Both the position numbers and the translations under genes were made by a program. A stretch of 64,000 bases of DNA. Origin: Catenuloplanes indicus (GTDB lineage Bacteria; Actinomycetota; Actinomycetes; Mycobacteriales; Micromonosporaceae). Location of the stretch: positions 3,286,001 to 3,350,000 of the forward strand of contig NZ_JAUSUZ010000001.1 of assembly GCF_030813715.1 (NCBI RefSeq), written 5' to 3'. Below the pieces are notes generated by a model. That model was not told where the DNA came from and did not search any database. It saw nothing but the letters and a program-made list of their open reading frames with translations. This document shows, in pieces, positions 8,626 through 17,237 of the stretch (the stretch's first letter is position 1; every line of letters begins with the position of its first letter).

Positions 8626-9570
8626 ATGCGGATCTCGGTCGTCGTGCCCTGTTACCGCTCGGCGGACACGCTCCCGGCCCTGGTGTCGCAGCTCAGCGAC
8701 GTGCTGACCGGCCCTCTCGCCGGCCATGAGGTGGTGCTCGTCGTGGACGACGACGGCGGCATCGAGACCTGGTCGACCGCGTCCGCGCTGGCCGTGGCAC
8801 ACCCGGAGGTGCGCGCGATCCGGCTGGCCCGCAACGCCGGCCAGCACGCCGCGCTGCTGGCCGGGCTGCGCGCGGCCCGGCACGAGGTGATCGTGACCAT
8901 GGACGACGACCTGCAGCACCCGCCGGCCGAGATTCCGCGGCTGCTGGCCGCGCTGACCGACGACGTGGACCTGGTCTACGGCCTGCCCGAGACCGAGGAG
9001 CACGGCTTGCTGCGCAACGCCGCATCCCGCCTGGTCAAGGCCGGGCTGGCCGGTGCGATAGGGGTGCGCAACGCGCGGCTGGTCGGCGCGTTCCGCGCGT
9101 TCCGGGCATTCCTGGTGCGGGGTCTGGACGGCGTGCACGGCCCGGGCACCGCGATCGACGTGGGCCTGTCCTGGGGCACCACCCGGGTGACCGGCGTCCC
9201 GGTGCGGATCTCGCCGCGCGCGGCCGGCCGGTCCGGCTACACGCTCGGCCGGCTGCTGCGGCACGCCGCGGACATGACGTTCGGCTACTCCACCGCGCCG
9301 CTGCGCCTGGTGACGTACGCCGGTTTCCTCGCCGGGCTCGGCGGCTTCGCCCTGGTCGTGCGGCTGATCTGGGCGCACGCGAGCGGCGAGACCAGGATCG
9401 CCGGCTTCACCACGATCGCGTCGATGGTCGCGTTCTCCTCGTCCGCCCTGATGATCGCGGTCGGCGTCCTCGGCGAGTACATCGGCCGCATCCACACCAC
9501 CGGCAGCGGCCGGCCCGGTTACGTGATCCGCGAGCAGGTGGAGGGCCCGGTCCATGCTCCGTCCCGCTGA
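8626..9570 (+). CDS. Family 2 glycosyltransferase, GtrB/ArnC-like polyprenyl-phosphate sugar synthase
   Basis: A 314-residue GT-A enzyme: ISVVVPCYRSADTLP at the N-terminus, VVDDDGG, and the metal-binding TMDDDLQHPP (about 91-100). After the catalytic domain comes the GtrB/ArnC signature RSGYTLGRLLRHAADMTFGYST, then two transmembrane helices at about 225-250 and 262-288. Members of this branch put a sugar from UDP or another nucleotide onto undecaprenyl phosphate at the inner membrane face. The start ATG lies 5 nt behind AAGG. The end overlaps the GNAT gene by 17 nt, so both are translated together. It is probably the GtrB partner of the divergent GtrA. Confidence 0.88.
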   Translation: MRISVVVPCYRSADTLPALVSQLSDVLTGPLAGHEVVLVVDDDGGIETWSTASALAVAHPEVRAIRLARNAGQHAALLAGLRAARHEVIVTMDDDLQHPPAEIPRLLAALTDDVDLVYGLPETEEHGLLRNAASRLVKAGLAGAIGVRNARLVGAFRAFRAFLVRGLDGVHGPGTAIDVGLSWGTTRVTGVPVRISPRAAGRSGYTLGRLLRHAADMTFGYSTAPLRLVTYAGFLAGLGGFALVVRLIWAHASGETRIAGFTTIASMVAFSSSALMIAVGVLGEYIGRIHTTGSGRPGYVIREQVEGPVHAPSR

Positions 9571-10048
9571 GCCGCACGATCTGGAGCCGGTGCGCCGCTG
9601 GCGCAACCACCCCGAGGTCCGCGCACAGTTCCTGTTCCGCGACGTGATCACGCCGGAGGGCCATCGCACCTGGTGGTCCCGGGTCGCCGCGGACCCGGCG
9701 CGGCGCGTGCTGATCTACGAGCACGAGGGGACACCGGCCGGCGCGGTCACGTTCCAGGACCACGACCCGCTCGCGCGTACCGCGGAGTGGGGCTTCTTCC
9801 TCGACCTGGACGGCCTGCGGCCGCGCAACGCGCTCTTCGGCGCCTGGATCGGCCTGGAGCAGGCCGCCATCCGCTACGCGCTGGACGACCTGGGGCTGGC
9901 CGTCCTCGGCGCCCGCACGCTGGCCACGAACCGGCCGGTCCTCACGCTGCACCGCCGCAACGGTTTCGTCGAGGTACCGTCCCGCCACTACAGAACCGAC
10001 ATCGACGGTACGCCGACCGACGTCCTCTGGCTCGAACTGCACGCCTGA
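9554..10048 (+). CDS. GNAT N-acetyltransferase, PseH/WecD-like
   Basis: A 164-residue GNAT enzyme starting MLRPAEPHDLEPVRRWRNHPEVR, the typical beginning of acetyltransferases acting on amino-deoxysugar nucleotides. The core includes EWGFFLDLDGLRPRNALFG, where the acetyl-CoA loop would be, and ends in LHRRNGFVEV, a late motif typical of the family. It overlaps the GT2 gene. Combined with the StrS-type aminotransferase 600 bp away, it suggests N-acetylation of a 4-amino-4,6-dideoxyhexose before lipid loading. The substrate is an inference from neighbours. Confidence 0.8.
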   Translation: MLRPAEPHDLEPVRRWRNHPEVRAQFLFRDVITPEGHRTWWSRVAADPARRVLIYEHEGTPAGAVTFQDHDPLARTAEWGFFLDLDGLRPRNALFGAWIGLEQAAIRYALDDLGLAVLGARTLATNRPVLTLHRRNGFVEVPSRHYRTDIDGTPTDVLWLELHA

Positions 10049-10558
10049 CCCGCCTCAGCGGGCCGGCTGGCGGGCGCTCCGCGCCCGGAATCTCATCTTC
10101 CGACACCCAGCCGACGTCACCATTTCCCGACACTCACCGGAATTGTCATTGAGCGTTTTCGAACGCATTCCACCAGCCAAGGCGATCATCGTTCATCAAC
10201 GTCACACGAATGATTGTGAGCCGCGTGCGCCAAATTCCTGCGGGTAGCGAGAATGGAAGTTCCGGGCCGAGCTCCGCCACAGCCCGCACCGGACCATCGC
10301 GATCATCCAGTTCCGCTCGTGCCTGCGTGCGAATGCCGCGAACAAGACGAAATATCGGGCGCGCGGCGCTCGACCGCGCCTCGTCGACCGCAGCCGGAGA
10401 GCGGCGATCGAAATCGGCACGATATCGCCCAGTAAAGCCACATCAGACCATCCGGCGAAACGGCAGCAGACCAGCCGGCGAAACAGCGGCGGATCGCGAC
10501 GGTGGAAGGGGGCTGCGGAAGATTCGCCGGGTGTTCGGCCGCGCGGCGCGGAAGGTTT
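10049..10558. other. Non-coding stretch between convergent genes
   Basis: About 510 bp with visibly lower GC than the flanks, especially 10100-10250, where AT-rich words such as TTGTCATTGAGCG and CGAATGATTGTGAG occur. Reading frames here lack coding bias and plausible starts. I see no tRNA, no clear hairpin and no homology I can name. It could hold decayed DNA or a small RNA. Confidence 0.4.
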
Positions 10559-10657
10559 GGTCTTGCGACCGCGGAACGTGCAGGGAGGAGCGCCAGCGAC
10601 GACCGGTGCCCGCGGGAGCACGCCCGGAGCGAACCCGCCGGAAGCGGGAAGAAAGGT
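10559..10657 (-). repeat. Dispersed 3'-end element, copy 2
   Basis: Lies directly after the TAA of the aminotransferase, on the same strand as that gene. It shares with copy 1 the blocks TTCCCGCTTCCGGCGGG, GCTCCCGCGGGCACCGG, TCGTCGCTGGCGCTCCTCC and CAAGACC. The match to copy 1 is near-identical over the central ~45 nt and diverges in the spacer. Confidence 0.8.
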
Positions 10658-11830
10658 TTAAAGCTCGTGATTTCCCGGGCGGTACGCGGTGACCGCGTCG
10701 ATGACCTGGTCGAGTTCGGTGGCGGTCATGCCGGCGAAGAGAGGCAGCCGGACCAGGCGGTCGGCGATGTCGTCGGTGACCGGGCAGCCGGCCGGTGCGG
10801 TGCGCCCGTAGCGGCGGCCGGCCGGGGCCGCGTGCAGCGGCTGGTAGTGGAAGGTGGCCTGGATGCCGCGGTGGCCGAGGTGCCGGATGAACTCCTGACG
10901 GTCGGTGAGGTCGCGCATCAGCAGCTGGTAGAGGTGCGCGGGGTGGTCACGGCCGGCCGGCACGACCGGCCGCTGGACGCCGATGGACGCGGCCCAGGTG
11001 GCCAGGCGGGTGTCGTAGGCGGACCAGATCGCGTGCCGGCGGCGTTGGATGTCGTCGAACGCCTCCAGCTGGGCGGTGAGGAACGCGGCCAGCAGGTCCG
11101 CGGGCAGGTAGGACGAGCCGACGTCGATCCACCGGTACTTGTCCACCATGCCGCGGAAGAACTGGCTGCGGTTCGTGCCCTTCTCCCGGATGATCTCGGC
11201 GCGGGAGAACCAGCTCAGGTCGTTGAAGATGAGCGCGCCACCCTCACCGCACTGCACGTTCTTGGTGACGTGGAAGCTCTGCGTGGCCAGCGCGCCGAGC
11301 GAGCCGAGCGGCCGCCCGTGGTAACTGCCGCCCAGCCCGTGCGCGTTGTCCTCGATCACGGTCAGGCCGTGCCGGGCCGCGATCGCGGTGATCTCGGACA
11401 TCTCGCAGGCCACGCCGCCGTAGTGGACGACCACGATCGCCCGGGTACGGGACGTGATCGCGTCCTCGATCAGCCGCTCGTCCAGATTGAGCGTGTCCGG
11501 CCGGCAGTCGGCGAACACCGGGACCGCCCCGCGCAGCGCGAACGCGTTCGCGGTGGAGACGAACGTGAACGACGGCATGATCACTTCGTCGCCGGGCCGG
11601 AGGTCGAGCAGGATCGCGGCCATCTCCAGCGCATGCGTGCAGGAGGTGGCGAGCAGCGCCTCCGGCGCGTCGACGAGGCGGGCGAGCAGGCCGGTCGCGC
11701 GCGCGGTGAACGGTCCGTCACCGGAGAGCGCGCCGAGCCCGATCGCCTCGCCGACGTACTCCCGTTCCAGGCCGCACAGGTAAGGGCGGTTGAACGGGAT
11801 TCCGGTCAAAGTGGTCGTCGTCGCGGTCAC
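10658..11830 (-). CDS. DegT/DnrJ/EryC1/StrS aminotransferase (WecE/RffA-like)
   Basis: A PLP-dependent sugar aminotransferase, 390 residues. Family motifs are IPFNRPYLCG at the N-terminus, ATSCTHALEMAA for phosphate binding, GDEVIMPSFTFVSTANAF, VIEDNAHGLGG with the PLP-contacting aspartate, and SFHVTKN containing the Schiff-base lysine K190. IPFNRP plus SFHxTKN is close to WecE (dTDP-4-keto-6-deoxyglucose 4-aminotransferase, giving dTDP-Fuc4N). The likely product is a 4-amino-4,6-dideoxyhexose nucleotide. The start is GTG with no Shine-Dalgarno, but a TATTAAT box sits 9 nt upstream, so translation is probably leaderless. No 4,6-dehydratase (RmlB) gene is present in the window. It would supply the sugar for the neighbouring acetyltransferase. 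Confidence 0.87.
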   Translation of the reverse strand: MTATTTTLTGIPFNRPYLCGLEREYVGEAIGLGALSGDGPFTARATGLLARLVDAPEALLATSCTHALEMAAILLDLRPGDEVIMPSFTFVSTANAFALRGAVPVFADCRPDTLNLDERLIEDAITSRTRAIVVVHYGGVACEMSEITAIAARHGLTVIEDNAHGLGGSYHGRPLGSLGALATQSFHVTKNVQCGEGGALIFNDLSWFSRAEIIREKGTNRSQFFRGMVDKYRWIDVGSSYLPADLLAAFLTAQLEAFDDIQRRRHAIWSAYDTRLATWAASIGVQRPVVPAGRDHPAHLYQLLMRDLTDRQEFIRHLGHRGIQATFHYQPLHAAPAGRRYGRTAPAGCPVTDDIADRLVRLPLFAGMTATELDQVIDAVTAYRPGNHEL

Positions 11831-11839
11831 CCGAACGAC

Positions 11840-11846
11840 ATTAATA
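11840..11846 (-). promoter_or_regulatory. Probable -10 box of a leaderless promoter
   Basis: TATTAAT ends 9 nt before the GTG of the aminotransferase, so transcription would start at or next to the start codon. The -35 region is poorly conserved. A four-codon ORF (ATGTCGTTCGGGTGA) overlaps the start and is probably accidental. Confidence 0.5.
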
Positions 11847-11888
11847 CCCTTTTTCCGGTAATGTCCGATCTAAACAAACAACAACCCG

Positions 11889-13859
11889 TCAGTGTGCGTG
11901 CACGCGCGGCCCGGACGCGTTCAGTGGGGTCAGCGGCAGCAGCTTCTTACCGGTCGGGCCGATCTGGATCTCGGTGTCCATCGAGGGGCACACGCCGCAG
12001 TCGAAGCACGGGGTCCACCGGCAGTCGTCCTGCTCGAACTCGCTCAGCGAGTCCTGCCAGTCCTGCCACAGCCAGTCCTTGTCCAGCCCGGAGTCCAGGT
12101 GGTCCCAGGGCAGCACCTCGTCCTCGAAGCGCTCCCGGACCGTGAACCAGTCCAGGTCGACGCCGAACGCGGGCAGCGTCTCGCCGGCCGACTCCACCCA
12201 GCGCTGGAAGGAGAAGTGCTCGTTCCAGCCGTCGAACCGGCCGCCCTTCTCCCAGACCCGCCGGATCACCGCGCCGACCCGCCGGTCGCCGCGGGACAGC
12301 AGGCCCTCGATCAGCGACGGCTCGCCGTCGTGGTAGCGGTACCCGATAGCGCGGCCCAGCGACCGGTCGCTGTTGATCGCCTGCTTGAGCAGCCGGAGCC
12401 GGTTGTCGATCACCTCGGGCCGGTCCATCTTCGCCCACTGGAACGGCGTGTGCGGCTTCGGCACGAACCCGCCGATGCTCACCGTGCAGCGGATGTCCTT
12501 CGAGCCGGTCGCGGCGCGGCCCGCCTTGATCACCTCGTGCGCGAGCCGGGCGATCTGCAGCACGTCCTCGTCCTGCTCGGTCGGCAGGCCGCACATGAAG
12601 TACAGCTTGACCTGCCGCCAGCCGTTCGAATACGCCGTGACCACGGTACGGATCAGGTCTTCCTCGCTGACCATCTTGTTGATCACGCGACGGATCCGCT
12701 CCGAGCCGCCCTCCGGCGCGAACGTCAGGCCGGTGCGCCGCCCGTTCTTGGACAACTCCTGCGCCAGCTCGATGTTGAACGCGTCCACCCGGGTGGACGG
12801 CAGCGACAGCGAGACGTTCGTCCCGGCGTACTGCTCGGCCAGGCCGGAGCACATGTCGCCGATCTCGGTGTGGTCCGCGCTGGACAGCGACAGCAGGCCG
12901 ACCTCGGAGTAGCCGGAGAACTCGAGCCCCTCGCGCACCATCTGGCCCACGGTCTCGATCGAGCGCTCGCGGACCGGGCGGGTGATCATGCCGGCCTGGC
13001 AGAACCGGCAGCCGCGCGTGCACCCCCGGAAGATCTCCACCGCGTACCGCTCGTGCACCGACTCGGCCAGCGGCACGATCGGCTTCTTCGGGTACGGCCA
13101 CTGGTCCAGGTCCATGGTCGTGCGCTTGTGGATCCGGGCCGGCACGCCCGCCCGGTTCGGCACGACCCGGTGGATCCGGCCGTCGGGGAGGTAGGTGACG
13201 TCGTAGAAGCGCGGCACGTAGACGCTCTCGGTCTTCGCCAGGCGCAGCAGGATCTCGTCCCGGCCGCCGGGCGAGCCCTCGGCCTTCCAGGCGCGGACGA
13301 TCGCGGTGATCTCGAGGACCGCCTCCTCGCCGTCGCCCAGCACCGCCGCGTCGATGAAGTCCGCGATCGGCTCCGGGTTGAACGCGGCGTGCCCACCGGC
13401 CACGACGATCGGGTGCGCCTCCGTGCGGTCCGCCGAGTCCAGCGGGATGCCGGCCAGGTCCAGCGCGGTCAGCAGGTTCGTGTAGCCCAGCTCGGTGGAG
13501 AACGAGAGACCGAACAGGTCGAAAGCCCCTACCGGCCGGTGCGAGTCGACGGTGAACTGGGAGACGCCTCGCTCGCGCATCAGCGCCTCGAGGTCCGGCC
13601 ACACCGCGTAGGTGCGCTCGGCCAGTACGTCCGCCTGCTCGTTGAGCACCTCGTAGAGGATCTGGACGCCCTGGTTGGGCACGCCCACCTCGTAGGCGTC
13701 CGGGTACATCAGCGCCCAGCGCACGGCGGCGGCGTCCCAGTCCTTGACGACCGCGCCGAGCTCGCCGCCGACGTACTGGATCGGCTTGCTGACGAGCGGC
13801 AGCAGCTGCTCCAGCTGGGGCCACACCGAAATCGCGCTCTTTGGTGCCGCGGTGCTCAT
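11889..13859 (-). CDS. TIGR03960 family B12-binding-domain radical SAM protein
   Basis: A 656-residue radical SAM enzyme. The N-terminal half contains a cobalamin-binding-like domain (DAYEVGVPNQGVQILYEVLN, FDLFGLSFSTELGYTNLL). The [4Fe-4S]/SAM motif is FRGCTRGCRFCQAG, with Cys280, Cys284 and Cys287. Downstream SLPSTRVDAF and TFAPEGGSERIRRVINK complete the TIM barrel. The C-terminal region carries a second Cys group, CFDCGVC. TIGR03960 is widely conserved and co-occurs with TIGR03936, but its reaction is not established. ATG follows GGGAGG by 4 nt. Here it is separated from TIGR03936 (2.5 kb) by the glycan cluster, although in related genomes the two are usually adjacent. Confidence 0.93.
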   Translation of the reverse strand: MSTAAPKSAISVWPQLEQLLPLVSKPIQYVGGELGAVVKDWDAAAVRWALMYPDAYEVGVPNQGVQILYEVLNEQADVLAERTYAVWPDLEALMRERGVSQFTVDSHRPVGAFDLFGLSFSTELGYTNLLTALDLAGIPLDSADRTEAHPIVVAGGHAAFNPEPIADFIDAAVLGDGEEAVLEITAIVRAWKAEGSPGGRDEILLRLAKTESVYVPRFYDVTYLPDGRIHRVVPNRAGVPARIHKRTTMDLDQWPYPKKPIVPLAESVHERYAVEIFRGCTRGCRFCQAGMITRPVRERSIETVGQMVREGLEFSGYSEVGLLSLSSADHTEIGDMCSGLAEQYAGTNVSLSLPSTRVDAFNIELAQELSKNGRRTGLTFAPEGGSERIRRVINKMVSEEDLIRTVVTAYSNGWRQVKLYFMCGLPTEQDEDVLQIARLAHEVIKAGRAATGSKDIRCTVSIGGFVPKPHTPFQWAKMDRPEVIDNRLRLLKQAINSDRSLGRAIGYRYHDGEPSLIEGLLSRGDRRVGAVIRRVWEKGGRFDGWNEHFSFQRWVESAGETLPAFGVDLDWFTVRERFEDEVLPWDHLDSGLDKDWLWQDWQDSLSEFEQDDCRWTPCFDCGVCPSMDTEIQIGPTGKKLLPLTPLNASGPRVHAH

Positions 13860-14026
13860 GAAACCTCCCGGGATCAACCAACCAGGGTACGCGGCCGCGC
13901 CGACCGCCCCGCGACCCGGACCGCCCGGCCAAACCGTCACGGACCGGACTGGCCGGGCGGGGATAACCTCGCTTGTAGGGCCCGGACGCACGGCCCGCAC
14001 CCTGAAACCGCGAGGAGACTGCAGCG

Positions 14027-15652
14027 ATGGCGGAAGATCGGCCGGACCGCCACCCGGAGCCGGATCCGCCGGCCGCCGCCGGTTCCACCCCCGCCGGATC
14101 ACACCCCTCCGAGGGTACGGCCGGTGGCCGCGCGCCGGACAGCGACACCACTTCGCCGAACGACACCGAGAAGGTTTCCGGCGGCACCTCTGCAGCGGCC
14201 GACCGCACCACTGCGGTGGCCGACCACACCGCGAGGATGGACAGCGGCTCGGCGGAGCCGGCCGACGGCACCGCGAAGCTCGCGGACGGCGCCACGACCG
14301 GCGACGGCGGCGTGGCGGCGCTGGACGAGGACGACGCGCCGACCGAGGTGCCGCGGCCGGCGCCGTGGCGGGGTGCGGCCGCGGTGCCGCCGCCCGGGCC
14401 GAAGAAGCGCCGCCGGTTCGGCTTCGGCCGGGACCGGGACGAGGAGCAGCCCGCCCCGCGTCCGGAGAAGCCGGTCGACCCGACGCTGGATCTGCCCGCG
14501 CCGGTCGACCCGTGGGAAGGCACGGAGGGGTGGGACGACCACGCGCCGGACCACCACTACGACCACCCGGCGCCGCCGCTGCACCCGACCCGGATCGACC
14601 GGGCGGACCTGCCGCGCACCACCGTCGAGCCACCGTCCCGGCGGTCCGCCGCGCCGCCCCCTCCCCCGCCGCAGCAGGCCGGCCCGCAGTCACCGCCGCA
14701 CCGGACGACGCCACAGGAGGGGCAGGGGCAGCGGGGGCAGCAGCCGCGTCCGCCGCACTGGCAGCCGCCGCACGGGCAGCAACCGCCCTACGGTCAGCAG
14801 CCGCCGCGGTCGGAGCAGGCGGCGCGCTCGCAGCAGCCGCCACCACCGCCTCCGCCGCAGTACGCGCCGCCGTCCTACCCGCGGTCCCAGCAGCCGCCTC
14901 CGCCGCCACCGGCGCAGACGCGGCCCGCACAGAGCCGGCCGCCGGGCCCGCCCGCCGCACCGCCGAAGGAGAAGAAGCGCAAGAAGGACCGCCGGGCCGC
15001 CGCCACGCGGCCGCAGCTGCCGCCGGGGTATCCGCCGCCGGGCTACCCGCCGCCGCAGCAGATGCGCCGCCGGCGCCGGCGGAAATGGCCGATGGTGCTG
15101 CTCACCATGCTGCTGCTGACCGTGGCGTGCTGCTGCGGGCTGCCCGCCTACTTCGGCGTGCCACTGTGGCAGCAGTACCCGGCGTCGGCCTCGCTGCCGG
15201 ACGCGATAGCGGACCTGTCGCTGAGCACCGGCCCGGAGGCGGACGAGACGTCGCAGGCGCTGGAGGGCGAGATGCGCGGCGTGCACCTGCTGGCCGAGAG
15301 CACGTTCGCGGGCGTCTACGGCGACGCGGCGGGCAAGCAGGTGACGGTGTTCGGCGTGACCGGGTTCCGCTGGTCGCCGGAGTCCGACCTGGAGGCCGAG
15401 ATGACCCGGCTGACCGAGATCTACGCGTTGTCCGGCGTCGAGCCGGTCGACGCCGGGGACAGCGGTGGCTTCCAGCGCTGCGGCACCGGCGAGGCGGACG
15501 GCGCGACCGTGGTGGTGTGCGGCTGGGCCGACCACGGCAGCCTCGGCACCGCGGTCTTCACCCGGCGCTCGGTCGCGGACAGCGCGGCGCTGCTCGACCG
15601 CATCCGCGGCGCCGTGATCACCCGGGACCAGATCTCGTTCCAGCAGGCCTGA
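14027..15652 (+). CDS. Proline-rich single-pass membrane protein, unknown function
   Basis: A 541-residue protein without a family I recognise. Residues 1-345 are hydrophilic and disordered: acidic first, then Pro/Gln-rich with runs such as PPPPPPQYAPP and GQQPPYGQQPP, ending in basic KEKKRKKDRR. One transmembrane helix follows at about 357-377 (MVLLTMLLLTVACCCG). The C-terminal ~165 residues form an extracytoplasmic domain with a single Cys pair candidate (RCGTG and VVCGW). The start ATG is preceded by GAGGAG at 11 nt. It is divergent from TIGR03960 with 167 bp between them. The architecture resembles actinobacterial cell-envelope proteins with an intracellular Pro-rich tail; a specific role cannot be given. 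Confidence 0.75.
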   Translation: MAEDRPDRHPEPDPPAAAGSTPAGSHPSEGTAGGRAPDSDTTSPNDTEKVSGGTSAAADRTTAVADHTARMDSGSAEPADGTAKLADGATTGDGGVAALDEDDAPTEVPRPAPWRGAAAVPPPGPKKRRRFGFGRDRDEEQPAPRPEKPVDPTLDLPAPVDPWEGTEGWDDHAPDHHYDHPAPPLHPTRIDRADLPRTTVEPPSRRSAAPPPPPPQQAGPQSPPHRTTPQEGQGQRGQQPRPPHWQPPHGQQPPYGQQPPRSEQAARSQQPPPPPPPQYAPPSYPRSQQPPPPPPAQTRPAQSRPPGPPAAPPKEKKRKKDRRAAATRPQLPPGYPPPGYPPPQQMRRRRRRKWPMVLLTMLLLTVACCCGLPAYFGVPLWQQYPASASLPDAIADLSLSTGPEADETSQALEGEMRGVHLLAESTFAGVYGDAAGKQVTVFGVTGFRWSPESDLEAEMTRLTEIYALSGVEPVDAGDSGGFQRCGTGEADGATVVVCGWADHGSLGTAVFTRRSVADSAALLDRIRGAVITRDQISFQQA

Positions 15653-15764
15653 CCCACCACGGGATCGACCCCGGCCACCGTGCAAGTTGCATGTGAGCTG
15701 AACCACACACGTAAACGGTGCGTCACCGGGAAGCGCGGCGTGCGACGGGGAAAGAATTCGTCGC

Positions 15765-17237
15765 ATGCGGCGCTGGCTGTTCGGGGATCAACTGGGCCCG
15801 CACTTTCTCGACGATCAGCGCCAGACCGCGCTCATCGTCGAGTCGAGGGCGGTCTTCGAGCGCCGCGCCTTCCACCGGCAGAAGGCGCACCTGGTGCTCT
15901 CCGCGATGCGGCACCGGGCCGCGGAGCTGGGCGACCGCGTGCTGTACCTGAAGACTCGGACGTATCGGGAGGCGCTGCGGCTGGCCGGTGAGCCGGTCGA
16001 CGTCTGCGCGCCCACCACGCTGCGTGCCCGCCGGTTCGTCAACGGACTGGACGGCGTCACCGTGCTGCCGCCCCGCGGTTTCGTGACCGGCCACGACGAT
16101 TTCGTCGGGTGGGCCGACGCACGGCGCGGCACGCTGCGGATGGAGGAGTTCTACCGGTACGCCCGGCACCGGCACGGCGTGCTGATGGAGCCGGACGGGA
16201 GTCCCACCGGAGGCAGGTGGAACCTGGACGCGGACAACCGGAACCCGCCGCCGCGCGGGGTGGACCGGCTGGACGTACCGTCGCCGCCGGAGATCGTCGA
16301 GGACGAGATCGATGCGGAGGTCCGCGCCGACCTGGACCGGTGGGCGGCCGAGGGCGTCGTGTTCACCGGCCGGGACGGGCCGCGCCTGTTCCCGGCGACC
16401 CGGGCCGAGGCGCTGGCCCGGCTGCGGCACTTCGTCCGGTACCGGCTGCCGCACTTCGGCCCGTACGAGGACGCGATGCTCTCCGGCGACCCGTTCATGG
16501 CGCACAGCCTGCTCTCCAGCAGCTTCAACCTGGGCCTGCTGGACCCGATGGAGGCGGTCCGCCGCGCGGAGAGGGCGCACCGGGACGGCGACGTGCCGCT
16601 GGCCGGTGCGGAGGGCTTCATCCGGCAGCTGATCGGCTGGCGGGACTACGTCTGGCACCTCTACTGGTACTTCGAGGCCGGCTACCGCTCGGTCAACGAG
16701 CTCGGTGCGCGCGGCCGGCTGCCGGACTGGTTCGCGAACCTGGACGCGGACGCGGTGGAGGCCGCCTGCCTGTCGGACGTGCTGTCCGGCGTACGAGATC
16801 GTGGCTACGTGCACCACATCCCGCGGCTGATGGTGCTGGGCAACTACGCGCTGCAACGCGGCTGGCGGCCGTCCGCGATGGTCGACTGGTTCCACCGGAA
16901 CTTCGTCGACGGCTTCGAGTGGGTGATGGTGGCGAACGTGGTCGGCATGAGCCAGTACGCCGACCTCGGCCGGATCACCACGAAGCCGTACGCCGGCGGC
17001 GGCAACTACATCAACCGGATGAGCGACTACTGCGGCGGCTGCCGCTACGACCCACGCACCCGGTCCGGCGAGAACGCGTGCCCGTTCACCGCCGGCTACT
17101 GGGCGTTCCTGCACCGCACGGGCGAGCGCCTGTCCGGCAACGTCCGGATGATGCGCGCGCTCCAGCAGCTCGACCGCATCGACGACATCGCCGCGATCGT
17201 CGCCCAGGAGCAGGCCCGCGGCTCGGACGCACCCTGA
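15765..17237 (+). CDS. phrB: Iron-sulfur (6-4) photolyase, PhrB type (cryptochrome/photolyase family)
   Basis: Light-dependent repair enzyme for (6-4) photoproducts, 490 residues. The N-terminal antenna-binding domain begins MRRWLFGDQLGP and contains ARRFVNGLDGVTVLPPRGF. The C-terminal FAD domain holds HSLLSSSFNLGLLDP, GFIRQLIGWRDYVWHLYW, and NVVGMSQYADLGRITTKPY. Four cysteines, C335, C423, C426 and C439, have exactly the spacing of the [4Fe-4S] ligands of Agrobacterium PhrB (350/438/441/454), and a His pair at 350-351 matches PhrB His365/366. ATG follows GGGGAAAG at 10 nt. The gene ends one base before the convergent acyltransferase stop. Family and cofactor are strongly supported; activity is inferred. 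Confidence 0.92.
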   Translation: MRRWLFGDQLGPHFLDDQRQTALIVESRAVFERRAFHRQKAHLVLSAMRHRAAELGDRVLYLKTRTYREALRLAGEPVDVCAPTTLRARRFVNGLDGVTVLPPRGFVTGHDDFVGWADARRGTLRMEEFYRYARHRHGVLMEPDGSPTGGRWNLDADNRNPPPRGVDRLDVPSPPEIVEDEIDAEVRADLDRWAAEGVVFTGRDGPRLFPATRAEALARLRHFVRYRLPHFGPYEDAMLSGDPFMAHSLLSSSFNLGLLDPMEAVRRAERAHRDGDVPLAGAEGFIRQLIGWRDYVWHLYWYFEAGYRSVNELGARGRLPDWFANLDADAVEAACLSDVLSGVRDRGYVHHIPRLMVLGNYALQRGWRPSAMVDWFHRNFVDGFEWVMVANVVGMSQYADLGRITTKPYAGGGNYINRMSDYCGGCRYDPRTRSGENACPFTAGYWAFLHRTGERLSGNVRMMRALQQLDRIDDIAAIVAQEQARGSDAP

